Assembly: GCA_902477365.1 (NCBI GenBank)
Contig: CABSGW010000021.1
Location: forward strand, 1 to 17,876
Length of the DNA stretch: 17,876 bases
Origin: an uncultured Prevotellaceae bacterium
Lineage (GTDB): Bacteria > Bacteroidota > Bacteroidia > Bacteroidales > Bacteroidaceae
Reading direction: 5' to 3'
The notes beneath the pieces are model-generated. The model saw only the letters and a list, made by a program, of their open reading frames with translations, had not been told where the DNA came from and ran no database searches. This document shows, one piece after another, positions 1 to 8,451 of the stretch. A program made the translations under genes and the position numbers. Position 1 is the first letter of the stretch, and every line of letters begins with the position of its first letter.

Positions 1-1059
1 ATACAATGCGAATCCTACCAGGCCAAAGTGATGAATCAGGAAATTCCCGATATTCCTTTAAGAAACGAGGATGTGTTATTCATTCCAAGCATGAAGGACA
101 TGCAGGAGGAACGTTCTTTGTCTATCTATGGTGAGGTGGTTTATCCGGGTGTGTATCATTTTGCAGAGAATACTACGTTGGAGGATATTGTATTGCAGGC
201 CGGAGGATTAAAAGATGCGGCATCCTTGGTAAAAGTGGATGTGGCACGTCGTATTCGTAACAAGAAAGCGTTGGAGGCCGGAAACAGCGTAGCCCAATCG
301 TTCAGTTTTGCTTTGAAAGACGGTTTTGTTGTAGAAGGTACACCAGGGTTCGTCTTAGAACCGTTTGATGAAGTGTATATTCGTAAAAGTCCGGGTTATA
401 TAGAGCAGGAACATGTGGTAGTGGAGGGTGAAATTGCTTTCTCGGGTACTTATACGCTGACAAAGAAAGGACAGCGCCTGAGCGACTTGGTGCGGAATGC
501 CGGAGGCTTGACAAAAGAGGCTTATGCGAAAGGTGCACGTTTGGAACGGAGGTTGACAGAAGCTGAAAAACTGAAACAGCTTTATATGTTGAAGTTGATA
601 ACGACAGGTGATTCGGTAGATGTTCGGAAAATAGATTTGGGTGATACACGTTATGTGGGTATCAACTTAGATAAAGCCTTGAGCCATCCTGGTGACAATG
701 AATGGGATATTGTGTTGATGGAAGGCGATCGGTTGATTATTCCTCAGTTTAACAATACGGTTGCGGTGAATGGCGAGGTGATGTATCCCAATACAGTCGC
801 TTTCAAGAAAGGGGAGAATTTGGATTATTACATCAATCAGGCTGGTGGATTTAGTCAGCGTGCCAAGAAGAGTCGGGTATTTGCCGTTAATATGAATGGT
901 ACGGTGACGCGTGTTAAAAAAGTACGTGATATACAGCCAGGCTGTGAGATTGTTGTTCCTGCAAAAGCACGGAAAAAGGGTGTTTCGCTTCCCGAGATAT
1001 TGAGTATGGGTACATTGACAGCTACGTTAGGTTCTGTGGTTGCCACGCTGATGAAGTAG
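1..1059 (+). CDS. Polysaccharide export outer-membrane protein with SLBB repeats (Wza type), 5' end cut by the window
   Basis: The reading frame is open from base 1, so the gene begins upstream; the ATG at 28 is probably internal. At least three SLBB-type repeats are visible, each a beta-strand segment with a GE(V/I) core followed by a helix ending in an AGG motif: about bases 118-213 (YGEVVYPG...LQAGG), 415-516 (EGEIAFSG...RNAGG) and 758-850 (NGEVMYPN...NQAGG). In Wza-type proteins such repeats form the periplasmic ring of an outer-membrane channel through which capsule or exopolysaccharide leaves the cell. The C-terminus is a short hydrophobic segment (about 990-1056), which could be the membrane-inserting helix. 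The N-terminal Poly_export domain and the signal or lipoprotein peptide lie outside the window. The next gene is a Wzz-like partner 51 bases downstream, which supports the export role. Family assignment is firm; the substrate is unknown. Confidence 0.9.
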   Translation: MQCESYQAKVMNQEIPDIPLRNEDVLFIPSMKDMQEERSLSIYGEVVYPGVYHFAENTTLEDIVLQAGGLKDAASLVKVDVARRIRNKKALEAGNSVAQSFSFALKDGFVVEGTPGFVLEPFDEVYIRKSPGYIEQEHVVVEGEIAFSGTYTLTKKGQRLSDLVRNAGGLTKEAYAKGARLERRLTEAEKLKQLYMLKLITTGDSVDVRKIDLGDTRYVGINLDKALSHPGDNEWDIVLMEGDRLIIPQFNNTVAVNGEVMYPNTVAFKKGENLDYYINQAGGFSQRAKKSRVFAVNMNGTVTRVKKVRDIQPGCEIVVPAKARKKGVSLPEILSMGTLTATLGSVVATLMK

Positions 1060-1110
1060 TGTGTGGCTATGGAACGTGGCTTGGCGTAGTAAGGACGAAT
1101 ACAAAGAACA

Positions 1111-2166
1111 ATGGATAATCAGATAGAAAAAGAGACTGTATCGAAGACTACTTATCTTCTTGACACTGTAAAGTTGTTGTGGAAGAATTATGTTTTCATT
1201 CTGAAAACGTGCGGAATAGTAGGAGTGCTGACGGTTGTGTACGTATTTAGTTTGCCGCGTACATATACAGCAGAAGTCATATTGTTGCCTGAGGTAACGT
1301 CCAACAATGGATTGTCTGGCAATTTAGGGTCGTTGGCCTCTTTGGCCGGAGTTCGGTTAGGTGGTGCAACCGAGGACGCTATTTATCCGAATTTCTATCC
1401 AAAAATTGTTGGAACCTCCGATTTTGTGGTTGGCCTGTTTGACGTAGAGGTATTACCTAGCGGTATGAACGGAAAAATTACGGTATGGGACTATTTTACG
1501 AAGCACCAGAAAGGACCTTGGTGGGGACTTTTATTTGCTGATGATGACGAGGATGTAGCAGAAGATTCCGTGAAAGTTGATCCTTATAGATTAACCAAAC
1601 GACAAGAAAAAATAGTGAAAGCTGTTAAAGGGGTTATAGCATGTAGGGTAGATAAGAAAACGGATATGGTTACTATTGATGTGCAGGTGCAAGACCCGGA
1701 AGTTGCAGCACAAATGGCTGATGCCGTGAAAGTGAAGTTGCAAAGCTACATGACGGAATATAGAACCAATAAGGCGCGTAATGATTTGGCTTATATGGAG
1801 CGGATCACCAAAGAGGCGAGAAATGACTATTTGGAAGCACAGCGTGTGTATGCCGATTTCTGTGATGCAAACCAAAACTTATCGCTTACTACTTATAAAC
1901 AGGAGTCGGAGCGGATGGAAAATGAGATGCAACTGGCCTACACAGTATATTCGCAGGCAGCACAACAAATGCAGTTGGCTAGAGCCAAAGTACAAGAACG
2001 GACGCCGGCTTTCACTACAATTCAGCCTTCTTCTGTTCCGTTAAAGCCCTCAGCTCCCAAACGCGTGGTTACTGTGATCATGGTGTTGATGTTGACTTTC
2101 TTTGTTAGTGTGTTATGGATCGTTGGTAGGGATGCTTATTTGAAAGAGAAAAGGGGTACAGCATAA
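1111..2166 (+). CDS. Wzz-family chain-length determinant / polysaccharide co-polymerase
   Basis: This 351-residue protein has the Wzz layout: a short cytoplasmic N-terminus, a first membrane helix at about residues 28-48, a long periplasmic region with predicted helical coiled-coil content at about 205-290, a proline-rich stretch just before the second helix (PLKPSAPKR), and a second membrane helix at about 318-340. Wzz proteins set the length of Wzy-polymerised glycans and contact Wza-type channels. There is no C-terminal tyrosine-kinase domain and no Walker motif, so it is not a full Wzc; a separate kinase, if any, is outside the window. It sits between the export protein and the flippase, 51 and 17 bases from its neighbours, as part of the same transcript. 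The ATG at 1111 is the natural start because the first helix follows at the expected distance. Confidence 0.88.
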   Translation: MDNQIEKETVSKTTYLLDTVKLLWKNYVFILKTCGIVGVLTVVYVFSLPRTYTAEVILLPEVTSNNGLSGNLGSLASLAGVRLGGATEDAIYPNFYPKIVGTSDFVVGLFDVEVLPSGMNGKITVWDYFTKHQKGPWWGLLFADDDEDVAEDSVKVDPYRLTKRQEKIVKAVKGVIACRVDKKTDMVTIDVQVQDPEVAAQMADAVKVKLQSYMTEYRTNKARNDLAYMERITKEARNDYLEAQRVYADFCDANQNLSLTTYKQESERMENEMQLAYTVYSQAAQQMQLARAKVQERTPAFTTIQPSSVPLKPSAPKRVVTVIMVLMLTFFVSVLWIVGRDAYLKEKRGTA

Positions 2167-2183
2167 CGTGAATTTAAACGAAC

Positions 2184-3455
2184 GTGAGTCTTAAACTAAC
2201 CAAACTACGTGAAAACAAGACAGAACTGGTTGACTCCTTGTATCTAGTTGCTTTACAAGGAATGAATCAACTGCTTCCGCTTTTGGTAATGCCCTATCTG
2301 ATGGTCGTTCTGGGAGCAGGTCGCTACGGATATATCGGGTTCTCTTTATCGGTTGTTCAGTATTTCACATTGGTTGTTGACTTTGGTTTTAATTTGAGTG
2401 CAACAAAGCATATCGCGTTGGTTAAAGGAAAGCCGGATTTGCTGCGTAAAGTCTTTTGGGCTGTTTTTTGGGCGAAAGTAGGGTTGATGGCCGGTACTTT
2501 CTTGGTCATGTTGCTGTTGGTGACAACGATTCCCACTTTTAGAACTTATGGAGAGGCTATTTTTTATACTTACCCAATGGTTATAGGTTCAGCTTTTACC
2601 TTTATGTGGATGTTCCAAGGAATAGGTAAAGTGAGGGTGATTGCTGTGATCAATACCGTTTCGAAATTGGTTCTGCTTCCGGCAATCTTTTTTCTTGTGA
2701 AGTCGGCTGATGATTACTTGATGGCTGCATTGTTGCAGGCATTGGTTTTTGTATTGACGGCTGTTATTTCTTGTGCGGTATTGTACCGGATGCATGTGGT
2801 GGGAAAAGTTTGTTTTATAAAAAAGGATATTGTACGGGAGTTAAAGGAAAGCTTCCCGTTATTCTTGTCATCAGCATCGACGAGTGTGTATACACAGTTG
2901 TTTGTTGTTATTTTGGGATTTGTTTGTGTGTCTGAGGTTGTTGGATGTTATTCTTCGGCTGAGCGCATTATGCGTGCACTTTGTTTTTTGTTTTATCTTC
3001 CAATCAGCCAATCGTTCTATCCTAAGATCAGTGCATTGTCTGCAACCGATCGTCAGAAGGGCGTCGCTTGTTTTTCGCAGGTAAAAGTGTTGATGTTGAT
3101 TTGTATGTTGGTGGTGAGTGTCACCTTGTTTGTTTTAGCTCCATTGGTGAGTACCTGGTTGGGCGAAGGATATGAACGTTTATCTTTTCTGTTGCGTATA
3201 ATGGCTTGTGCTCCTGTTTTTATAGGTTTGGGCGGTGTGTACGGACAAATGGGATTGGTGGCATTGGGAAATCGTATATCCAGAAATCATTTTCGGGATG
3301 TATATTTTATAGTGGCATTAGCGTCTTTGACGCTGGTTGCGGTTCTTGCTCCTTGGGGAAAAGATGCAGGTGCTGCGCTGGCTTTGCTTGTTTCCGAGAT
3401 ACTTGTTTTCATCTTGATGTTTTATCATAGTAGAAAGGACTTGAGAGCATGTTAG
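2184..3455 (+). CDS. wzx: Wzx-type polysaccharide flippase (MATE/MOP superfamily)
   Basis: A 423-residue, strongly hydrophobic protein with roughly twelve predicted membrane helices and the Wzx-like N-terminus (the LYLVALQGMNQLLPLLVMPY region, followed by GAGRYG). Such proteins move undecaprenyl-diphosphate-linked repeat units from the cytoplasmic to the periplasmic face of the inner membrane. I chose the GTG at 2184 because the next in-frame ATG (2262) would remove half of the first helix, and an in-frame TGA at 2169-2171 blocks any longer form. The stop codon overlaps the polymerase start by 7 bases, suggesting translational coupling. Repeat-unit specificity cannot be read from sequence. 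Confidence 0.88.
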   Translation: MSLKLTKLRENKTELVDSLYLVALQGMNQLLPLLVMPYLMVVLGAGRYGYIGFSLSVVQYFTLVVDFGFNLSATKHIALVKGKPDLLRKVFWAVFWAKVGLMAGTFLVMLLLVTTIPTFRTYGEAIFYTYPMVIGSAFTFMWMFQGIGKVRVIAVINTVSKLVLLPAIFFLVKSADDYLMAALLQALVFVLTAVISCAVLYRMHVVGKVCFIKKDIVRELKESFPLFLSSASTSVYTQLFVVILGFVCVSEVVGCYSSAERIMRALCFLFYLPISQSFYPKISALSATDRQKGVACFSQVKVLMLICMLVVSVTLFVLAPLVSTWLGEGYERLSFLLRIMACAPVFIGLGGVYGQMGLVALGNRISRNHFRDVYFIVALASLTLVAVLAPWGKDAGAALALLVSEILVFILMFYHSRKDLRAC

Positions 3456-4636
3456 TGATAGCGCTTCTATTAATGTTGGCTCTGGTGGTTCTTGGCTGGA
3501 AGGTGTCACGGGATTTGTTTTCTCCTTTCGTGGTGCAACCGGGTGTGTGGCTCTTTATCTTTACATTATATTATGCGCTCAATCCTCCCTATTTTCCTAT
3601 TCAGAATATATTGCCGTTAGGCGTTGCTTTGTGGAGTGTTTGTTTTCAATTGGCGGCATATACGGTATTTTATTATACTCCGGTAGGGAGATATAAATTG
3701 TATGAAGAAGAATTGAAGCCGAACCCTTACATTCTACGGGCTTATTTAGTGATTTCTTGGTTGACCATACCAACGATGCTGTTTATCTTGGTGAAGCTGG
3801 CTTTGGAACACGATCCGGAGCATATGTTTTTATTTATGCGTATGTTGAATGTTGGTGTGGATGAACATGATGTTGCTCCAGATTTTGGTATTGCAAATTA
3901 TGCGATTGCGATTCCCTATATTCTTTTGTTCTTTACATTGATCTATTCAAAAAGTAAAAAGCAAAAGGTATTGGTTATTTTGCTGAACCTGATGGTGGGG
4001 TTTTTATCCATGTCGAAAACAAACTTTTTGACGTTGTTGTTCGCTGTGGTTTATATTTTGTATTCGCAAAAGAAGATGAAGTTGCGGACCATTATGATAT
4101 TGATGTCTCTGTTTTTCTTGTTCAGTGTTGTTTTTCAGTTCTTCCGAGCGTCTGATGCAGAACAGGACTCTTTTGGTGTGACTAATACAATATCGCTGTA
4201 TTTGCTGTCCAACTCGGTTGCATTTGATTATTATTCTATCCCTTATTCCGCTTATCATTGGGGGGAACATTGCTTCCGTTTCTTCTATGCTGTTGCTCAT
4301 TCTTTTGGAAGTGCAATTCCACCGGTTGATACAATTTACCCGTTTGTCGGTGTACCCGATCTGACGAATACATTTACTATTTTGCATCCTTTTTATATGG
4401 ATTTCGGTATGTATGGAATTGCTGTGTTCGGGCTCTTGTATGGTGCGCTTTATGGATTTTTGTATAAAAAAATACAGAATAATCATCCCGTATATAAAAT
4501 CATTTATACGATCTTTCTGAATTTTATCATTTTGCAATTCTTCTCTGAATATATATTGGCGAATTTGTCGTTGACGTTGCAGTACATCCTATTAACGATA
4601 TTCCCGTTTTTGTTTCAAATCAAAAAGAACTCATGA
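3449..4636 (+). CDS. Wzy-like O-antigen/capsule repeat-unit polymerase
   Basis: A 395-residue integral membrane protein with many hydrophobic helices separated by short charged loops and a larger extracytoplasmic loop in the second half (about residues 240-310, with aromatic residues and a PFVGVPDLTNTF segment). Wzy proteins diverge too much for a diagnostic motif, so the call rests on size, topology and position directly after the flippase and before the glycosyltransferases. Members join flipped repeat units into polymer at the periplasmic face. It overlaps the flippase by 7 bases and the next glycosyltransferase by 4 (ATGA). It could be another polytopic polysaccharide protein such as an acyltransferase, but no acyltransferase motif was seen. 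Confidence 0.75.
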   Translation: MLVIALLLMLALVVLGWKVSRDLFSPFVVQPGVWLFIFTLYYALNPPYFPIQNILPLGVALWSVCFQLAAYTVFYYTPVGRYKLYEEELKPNPYILRAYLVISWLTIPTMLFILVKLALEHDPEHMFLFMRMLNVGVDEHDVAPDFGIANYAIAIPYILLFFTLIYSKSKKQKVLVILLNLMVGFLSMSKTNFLTLLFAVVYILYSQKKMKLRTIMILMSLFFLFSVVFQFFRASDAEQDSFGVTNTISLYLLSNSVAFDYYSIPYSAYHWGEHCFRFFYAVAHSFGSAIPPVDTIYPFVGVPDLTNTFTILHPFYMDFGMYGIAVFGLLYGALYGFLYKKIQNNHPVYKIIYTIFLNFIILQFFSEYILANLSLTLQYILLTIFPFLFQIKKNS

Positions 4637-5553
4637 AAGTTGAAATAGATATTCTGTTAGCTACGTATAATGGTGCGACCTATTTGGCCGCGCAAATTCG
4701 TTCTTTGCAAAATCAGACCTTTACGGCATGGCGCCTTATTGTGCATGATGATGGGTCTACAGACGATACGCTGGTTGTTGTTAAGGATTTTGCTCAAAAG
4801 GATAAACGGATAGTCTTGATTGAAGATGGCGTTTGTTTTGGCAATCCAGCTGGAAACTTTCTGCACTTGTTGAAATATTCGAAATCTCAGTTTCTGATCT
4901 TTTGTGACCAAGATGATATTTGGCTGGAGAATAAATTGGAAGCACTGTATAATGCGATTATTGTACGTAATAACACGATAGCTCAAGCTGTTTATTGCAA
5001 TTCATATGTTTATGATCCGACATCCGGACATATTCATGGTACGGCTGTGCTGTGTCGTCCGAAATCGCTGAAAGATGCCTTTTTCATGAATGGAGGAGTA
5101 CAGGGGTGTGGCGTATTATTTAATGCTTGTTTAAGGGATATTTGTAAAGATACCCCTGATTATGTGTGTATGCACGACCATTTGTTGACATTGGCGGTGT
5201 TGGCTTTTGGTGAGTTTACGTACATCGATATGAACTTGATGCTTTATCGCCGCTACGATGGTGCTGTTACAGGAGAGACCGATGGTAGTTTCCGTGAGCG
5301 CCTGTTTGGGTTCTTTAAAGGTAATAAAAGTGTTCTGTGCAACAAGCATTTTCGTGCGATAAAGAGTTTTTATGCACATTATCAGACAATGTTATCTGTT
5401 GAGCATAAACAGCTGTTTGAGCGATTGTTTCGCTATGAAGGACGTTCTCGCATCGTCAATGCTTGCCATATTATGTGCGACGGTTTTAACATGTATGGTA
5501 GTAAAGCAATATTGTTTGTAAAGGTATTGGTTCGTCCATTGGTAAATAACTGA
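4633..5553 (+). CDS. Family 2 glycosyltransferase (GT-A fold, DQDD type)
   Basis: A 306-residue soluble protein with clear GT2 landmarks: the N-terminal strand with ATYNGATYL (residues 10-18), the nucleotide-binding HDDGSTDDT (38-46), and the metal/nucleotide motif FCDQDDIW (90-97) in place of a simple DXD. The DQDDIW version is frequent among rhamnosyltransferase-like GT2 enzymes, and rfbA for dTDP-glucose lies 7.6 kb downstream, so a dTDP-sugar donor such as rhamnose is a reasonable guess but no more than that. It should act at the cytoplasmic face, adding one sugar to the lipid-linked repeat unit. The start codon overlaps the polymerase stop (ATGA). Confidence 0.88.
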   Translation: MKVEIDILLATYNGATYLAAQIRSLQNQTFTAWRLIVHDDGSTDDTLVVVKDFAQKDKRIVLIEDGVCFGNPAGNFLHLLKYSKSQFLIFCDQDDIWLENKLEALYNAIIVRNNTIAQAVYCNSYVYDPTSGHIHGTAVLCRPKSLKDAFFMNGGVQGCGVLFNACLRDICKDTPDYVCMHDHLLTLAVLAFGEFTYIDMNLMLYRRYDGAVTGETDGSFRERLFGFFKGNKSVLCNKHFRAIKSFYAHYQTMLSVEHKQLFERLFRYEGRSRIVNACHIMCDGFNMYGSKAILFVKVLVRPLVNN

Positions 5554-5581
5554 GATCACACGGATCTTTAAATATTGTTTG

Positions 5582-6679
5582 ATGAGGATTCTTCATATTA
5601 TAAATTCCTTGGAGACGGCTGGTGCTGAACGCTTGTTGGTGGGCATGCTTCCTTTGATGAAACAAAGAGGCCACGAGGTGCATGTCGCTGTAATCAATGG
5701 AACAGAAAGCGATTTTTCCCGCCAATTAAAAGAAGAGGGTATTACTTTATTTTTATTGGGAACAGCTAGAGATAAGTATAATCCGTTTGTCGTATGGTGG
5801 TTGAGAAAGTATATCTGTCAATACGATTTGGTACATGTCCATTTGTTTCCGGCCCAATATTGGGCGATTATGGCTCGTCTGTTGTGGAGATCCAAGGCAA
5901 AGTTTGTGACGACTGAACACAATACGTTTAATAGTCGTTGTAAATATCGTTTGACAACCATTTTAGACCGTTGGTTTTATCGGCATTATGATGCAATAGC
6001 TTGTATTTCTGAGGCTACCTATGCCTTTATGCGAGAACGCGTTTTGGGTGCTGTTCCTATGCGGATTATTCGGAATGGCATTGATTTAAAACGGTTCCGC
6101 GAAGCAAAAGGAGATCGTGTACAGTGCCTTCCTTCTGTTCCTTCCGATGCATTTGTAATGATTCAGGTTGCTCGCTTCCAACCACAAAAGAATCAGGCAT
6201 GTGTCATTCGTGCCATGACTAAGTTACCCTCACAGATTCATGCTGTATTTGTGGGTGAAGGCGATACAATGGAAAATTGTAAAAAATTAGCTATTTCATT
6301 AGGAGTCACCGATCGAGTACATTTCTTGGGTATCCGTTCTGATGTACCTGAGTTGTTGTCGGTTTCAAATATAGGGGTAATGTCTTCTGTATGGGAGGGT
6401 TTCGGATTGTCTGCTGTAGAGTGTATGGCGGCAGGACTTCCAGTATTGGCTTCTCATGTTGAGGGATTAGCCCAAGTTGTTGGTGACGATAGATTGTTAT
6501 TTGATGAGAATAATGAGTTCGATTTGGCCGAAAAAGTGTTATCTTTGTACCGCGATTTTGATTACAGTGTCCAAATGGCCCGGCTGTGCAGCCAACGTGC
6601 GGATATGTTTGATGTGTCTGGCATGGTTGACAGTTATCTCAATTTTTATGGAGATGTCGTAAACGGGAATAAAATATGA
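5582..6679 (+). CDS. Family 4 glycosyltransferase (GT-B fold)
   Basis: A 365-residue protein with the GT4 signature. The N-terminus MRILHIINSL is followed by a GAER motif (residues 14-17, the usual GGxER loop), and the C-terminal domain contains the E-x7-E motif in WEGFGLSAVE (Glu272 and Glu280), which binds the donor sugar nucleotide. GT4 enzymes are retaining transferases. A TTG codon lies immediately before the ATG; I chose the ATG at 5582 because it gives the canonical N-terminus. The 28-base gap before it is the largest among the glycosyltransferases, while the stop overlaps the next start (ATGA), so it remains part of the operon. Donor and acceptor are unknown. Confidence 0.88.
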   Translation: MRILHIINSLETAGAERLLVGMLPLMKQRGHEVHVAVINGTESDFSRQLKEEGITLFLLGTARDKYNPFVVWWLRKYICQYDLVHVHLFPAQYWAIMARLLWRSKAKFVTTEHNTFNSRCKYRLTTILDRWFYRHYDAIACISEATYAFMRERVLGAVPMRIIRNGIDLKRFREAKGDRVQCLPSVPSDAFVMIQVARFQPQKNQACVIRAMTKLPSQIHAVFVGEGDTMENCKKLAISLGVTDRVHFLGIRSDVPELLSVSNIGVMSSVWEGFGLSAVECMAAGLPVLASHVEGLAQVVGDDRLLFDENNEFDLAEKVLSLYRDFDYSVQMARLCSQRADMFDVSGMVDSYLNFYGDVVNGNKI

Positions 6680-7806
6680 GCAACGGAAAGAAAATATTAT
6701 TTTGCAACAATATATTGTGGGATTTGATTAATTTCCGCGGCTATGTGATACGTCGGTTAGTAGACGAGGGGTTTGACGTTCTTGTTGTGGCACCTCAAGA
6801 GGAAAATCCTGGTATGAAGGTCTCTATTCCCGCAGGTGTCCGATATATTCCGGTACGATTGGATCGGTGTGGGCGAAGTCCTTTGGACGATATGGCCTAT
6901 TTTTTCGCTTTGTATAAAATATATCGGAAGGAAAGGCCCGATTATATTTTTCACTACACGATCAAGCCTAACATTTACGGAACTTTTGCTGCCAAGTTGC
7001 TGAATATACCCTGTACAGATATGGTGGCTGGTTTGGGTTATGCATTATTGGGGGATGGAATGATGCATAAAATAGCCAGTTTATTATATAAGATGTCGGT
7101 TCGTAATGCTGACCATTTGTTTGTACTGAATAAGGAAAACTACAATTTCATTTTGAAAGAACGGTTCTCTTCTGCAGACAAAATCGTATGGCTTAAAGGT
7201 GGAGAAGGGGTCGATTTAAAGTGCTATCCTTTTACAGATAACGATGCGGACGAGACTGTTTTTATCATGATTTCTCGCCTTCTGAAGGACAAAGGATATT
7301 GTGAGTTTGTAAAGGCTGCAAAGATTGTCAGAGAGAAATATCCTACTGTTCGTTTTCAGTTGTTAGGTCCTTTGGACAACTCAAATCCGGCTCATGTTAC
7401 AAGAAAGGAATTAGAGGCTGATATAGCCAGTGGTGCCATTGAATATTTAGGCGTAACTGAAAATGTACCCGAAATAGTAAGCAGACCTGGAACTGTTGTC
7501 GTTCTTCCTTCTTACCATGAAGGACTTAGCCGTTCGTTGATGGAAGCATGTGCAATGGGAAAACCTATCATTACTACAGACATTCCTGGCTGTCGCGAGA
7601 CCGTTAAAGAGGGCGTGAACGGTTTTTTAGTTGAAGTAAAGAATGCGGAAGCATTGGCAGGTGCCATGTTCCGTTATTTATCACTTACACGCGATCAGAA
7701 AAAAGCTTTTTCTCAAGCTGGGCGTGCATTAGCAGAACGGGTATTTGATATTGAGATCGTCGTATCCGAATATAAAAACATTTTAGAGCAGCAAGGAATT
7801 TTGTAA
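6676..7806 (+). CDS. Family 4 glycosyltransferase, PglA/CapM-like
   Basis: A 376-residue GT-B protein. The N-terminus (LINFRGYVIRRLVDEGFDV) and the VAGLGYALLG segment (residues 117-125) resemble GT4 enzymes that add the second sugar to an undecaprenyl-diphosphate-linked amino sugar (PglA/CapM-like). The C-terminal domain carries E-x7-E in HEGLSRSLME (Glu282 and Glu290) followed by GKPIITTDIPG. These enzymes are commonly encoded next to an initiating sugar-phosphate transferase, but here the operon ends after this gene and no such gene follows. The start overlaps the previous stop by 4 bases. The PglA-like subfamily call is from recollection of the family and less certain than the GT4 assignment. 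Confidence 0.87.
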   Translation: MSNGKKILFCNNILWDLINFRGYVIRRLVDEGFDVLVVAPQEENPGMKVSIPAGVRYIPVRLDRCGRSPLDDMAYFFALYKIYRKERPDYIFHYTIKPNIYGTFAAKLLNIPCTDMVAGLGYALLGDGMMHKIASLLYKMSVRNADHLFVLNKENYNFILKERFSSADKIVWLKGGEGVDLKCYPFTDNDADETVFIMISRLLKDKGYCEFVKAAKIVREKYPTVRFQLLGPLDNSNPAHVTRKELEADIASGAIEYLGVTENVPEIVSRPGTVVVLPSYHEGLSRSLMEACAMGKPIITTDIPGCRETVKEGVNGFLVEVKNAEALAGAMFRYLSLTRDQKKAFSQAGRALAERVFDIEIVVSEYKNILEQQGIL

Positions 7807-7863
7807 TTGTGGCAGAGTAAGTTTGTTTTCTGCTGAAATCCTTTATATTCCATTACGTTTCTC

Positions 7864-7879
7864 AATCAATATATTGATT
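7864..7879. repeat. 16-bp perfect AT-rich palindrome
   Basis: AATCAATATATTGATT is an exact self-complementary 16-mer, 57 bases after the last glycosyltransferase stop and 3 bases before the terminator hairpin. It could be a protein-binding dyad, or chance in AT-rich spacer DNA. Confidence 0.4.
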
Positions 7880-7882
7880 ATG

Positions 7883-7933
7883 TGGAATGGCCCATTAAGT
7901 TCATTGTGAACTAATGGGCCATTCCATATTTTT
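7883..7933 (+). terminator. Rho-independent-like terminator of the capsule operon
   Basis: The left arm 7883-7903 pairs with the right arm 7907-7926 over 20 base pairs with one bulged base and a 3-base TTG loop; a TATTTTT run (7927-7933) follows on the plus strand. The minus strand has no T-run at the other end, so the element is oriented for the plus-strand operon, though the hairpin could also slow transcription arriving from the convergent lipoprotein gene. The stem is much longer than in most intrinsic terminators. Confidence 0.8.
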
Positions 7934-7975
7934 GTAAAACGTTTTATTTGTGTTGGCTTGTAAGTATGTGTTGAT

Positions 7976-8440
7976 TTAGAATTTTCGGAATACAAGGCGA
8001 TTGTAATCTGATTGCAGAATCATCCGGTGATCGTTCAGTTGCTCTATCCGGTAGGTAGTCTTATTACCATGTACGCCAACCGGTTCTAGCAAAGTCGTGT
8101 TCGCATCATCAATCAAACTGTCCCGATCAAAAAAATGTACGTACATTTCGGTTACATCCAGCGTTTTTCCCGTATGGATAAAGCGGCCCGATGTGTAATA
8201 GGTTCTACCATTATGTTGCGTTTTCGGACTATGTATCATCATCATTTTAAGTTGAAAACTCCAATAGATCGCTTCATCTTTTTTGTTGATAGGATTGATG
8301 TATTCGTGTTCTCCCTCTGATGCTTTTTCACTCATTTCCATTAGTTGCCACATGCCGTCCAAGTCGCCGTTTTCAGGTAGTTTTCCACAAGAGGCGATAA
8401 TCGTCATTGCGAGTATGCATATAGGTATGATCTTTTTCAT
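7976..8440 (-). CDS. Small predicted lipoprotein, lipocalin-like, function unknown
   Basis: A 154-residue protein. Residues 1-18 form a lipoprotein signal peptide (basic MKK, hydrophobic core, lipobox IASC with the lipidated Cys at 18). The mature part begins GKLPENGDLDGMWQL; the DGMW start, alternating beta-type segments and a closing NRLVFRKF strand suggest a small lipocalin-like beta-barrel of the kind common in Bacteroidetes lipoproteins, but this is shape recognition only. The residues after the Cys are not the strongly acidic export signal used for surface-exposed lipoproteins in this phylum, so a periplasmic-facing location seems more likely. It starts 11 bases after the stop of the Wzi-type gene and is probably co-transcribed with it. 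I do not recognise a specific family. Confidence 0.8.
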   Translation of the reverse strand: MKKIIPICILAMTIIASCGKLPENGDLDGMWQLMEMSEKASEGEHEYINPINKKDEAIYWSFQLKMMMIHSPKTQHNGRTYYTSGRFIHTGKTLDVTEMYVHFFDRDSLIDDANTTLLEPVGVHGNKTTYRIEQLNDHRMILQSDYNRLVFRKF

Positions 8441-8451
8441 GAGTCAACGTG

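Noticed and set aside
28..1059. Treating the ATG at 28 as the true start of the export protein
   Set aside because: The frame is open to base 1 with no stop, and the protein would lack its signal peptide and Poly_export domain, so the gene must begin upstream.
4004..4537. A 177-codon minus-strand open frame inside the polymerase gene
   Set aside because: It is antisense to a gene that overlaps both neighbours in a tight operon; the composition (many Ile, Arg, Asn, Gln) is what a reverse reading of membrane-helix codons gives.
7864..7933. An insertion-sequence end or attachment site formed by the palindrome plus the hairpin
   Set aside because: There is no transposase or integrase, no target duplication and no tRNA nearby; the T-run explains the hairpin as a terminator.
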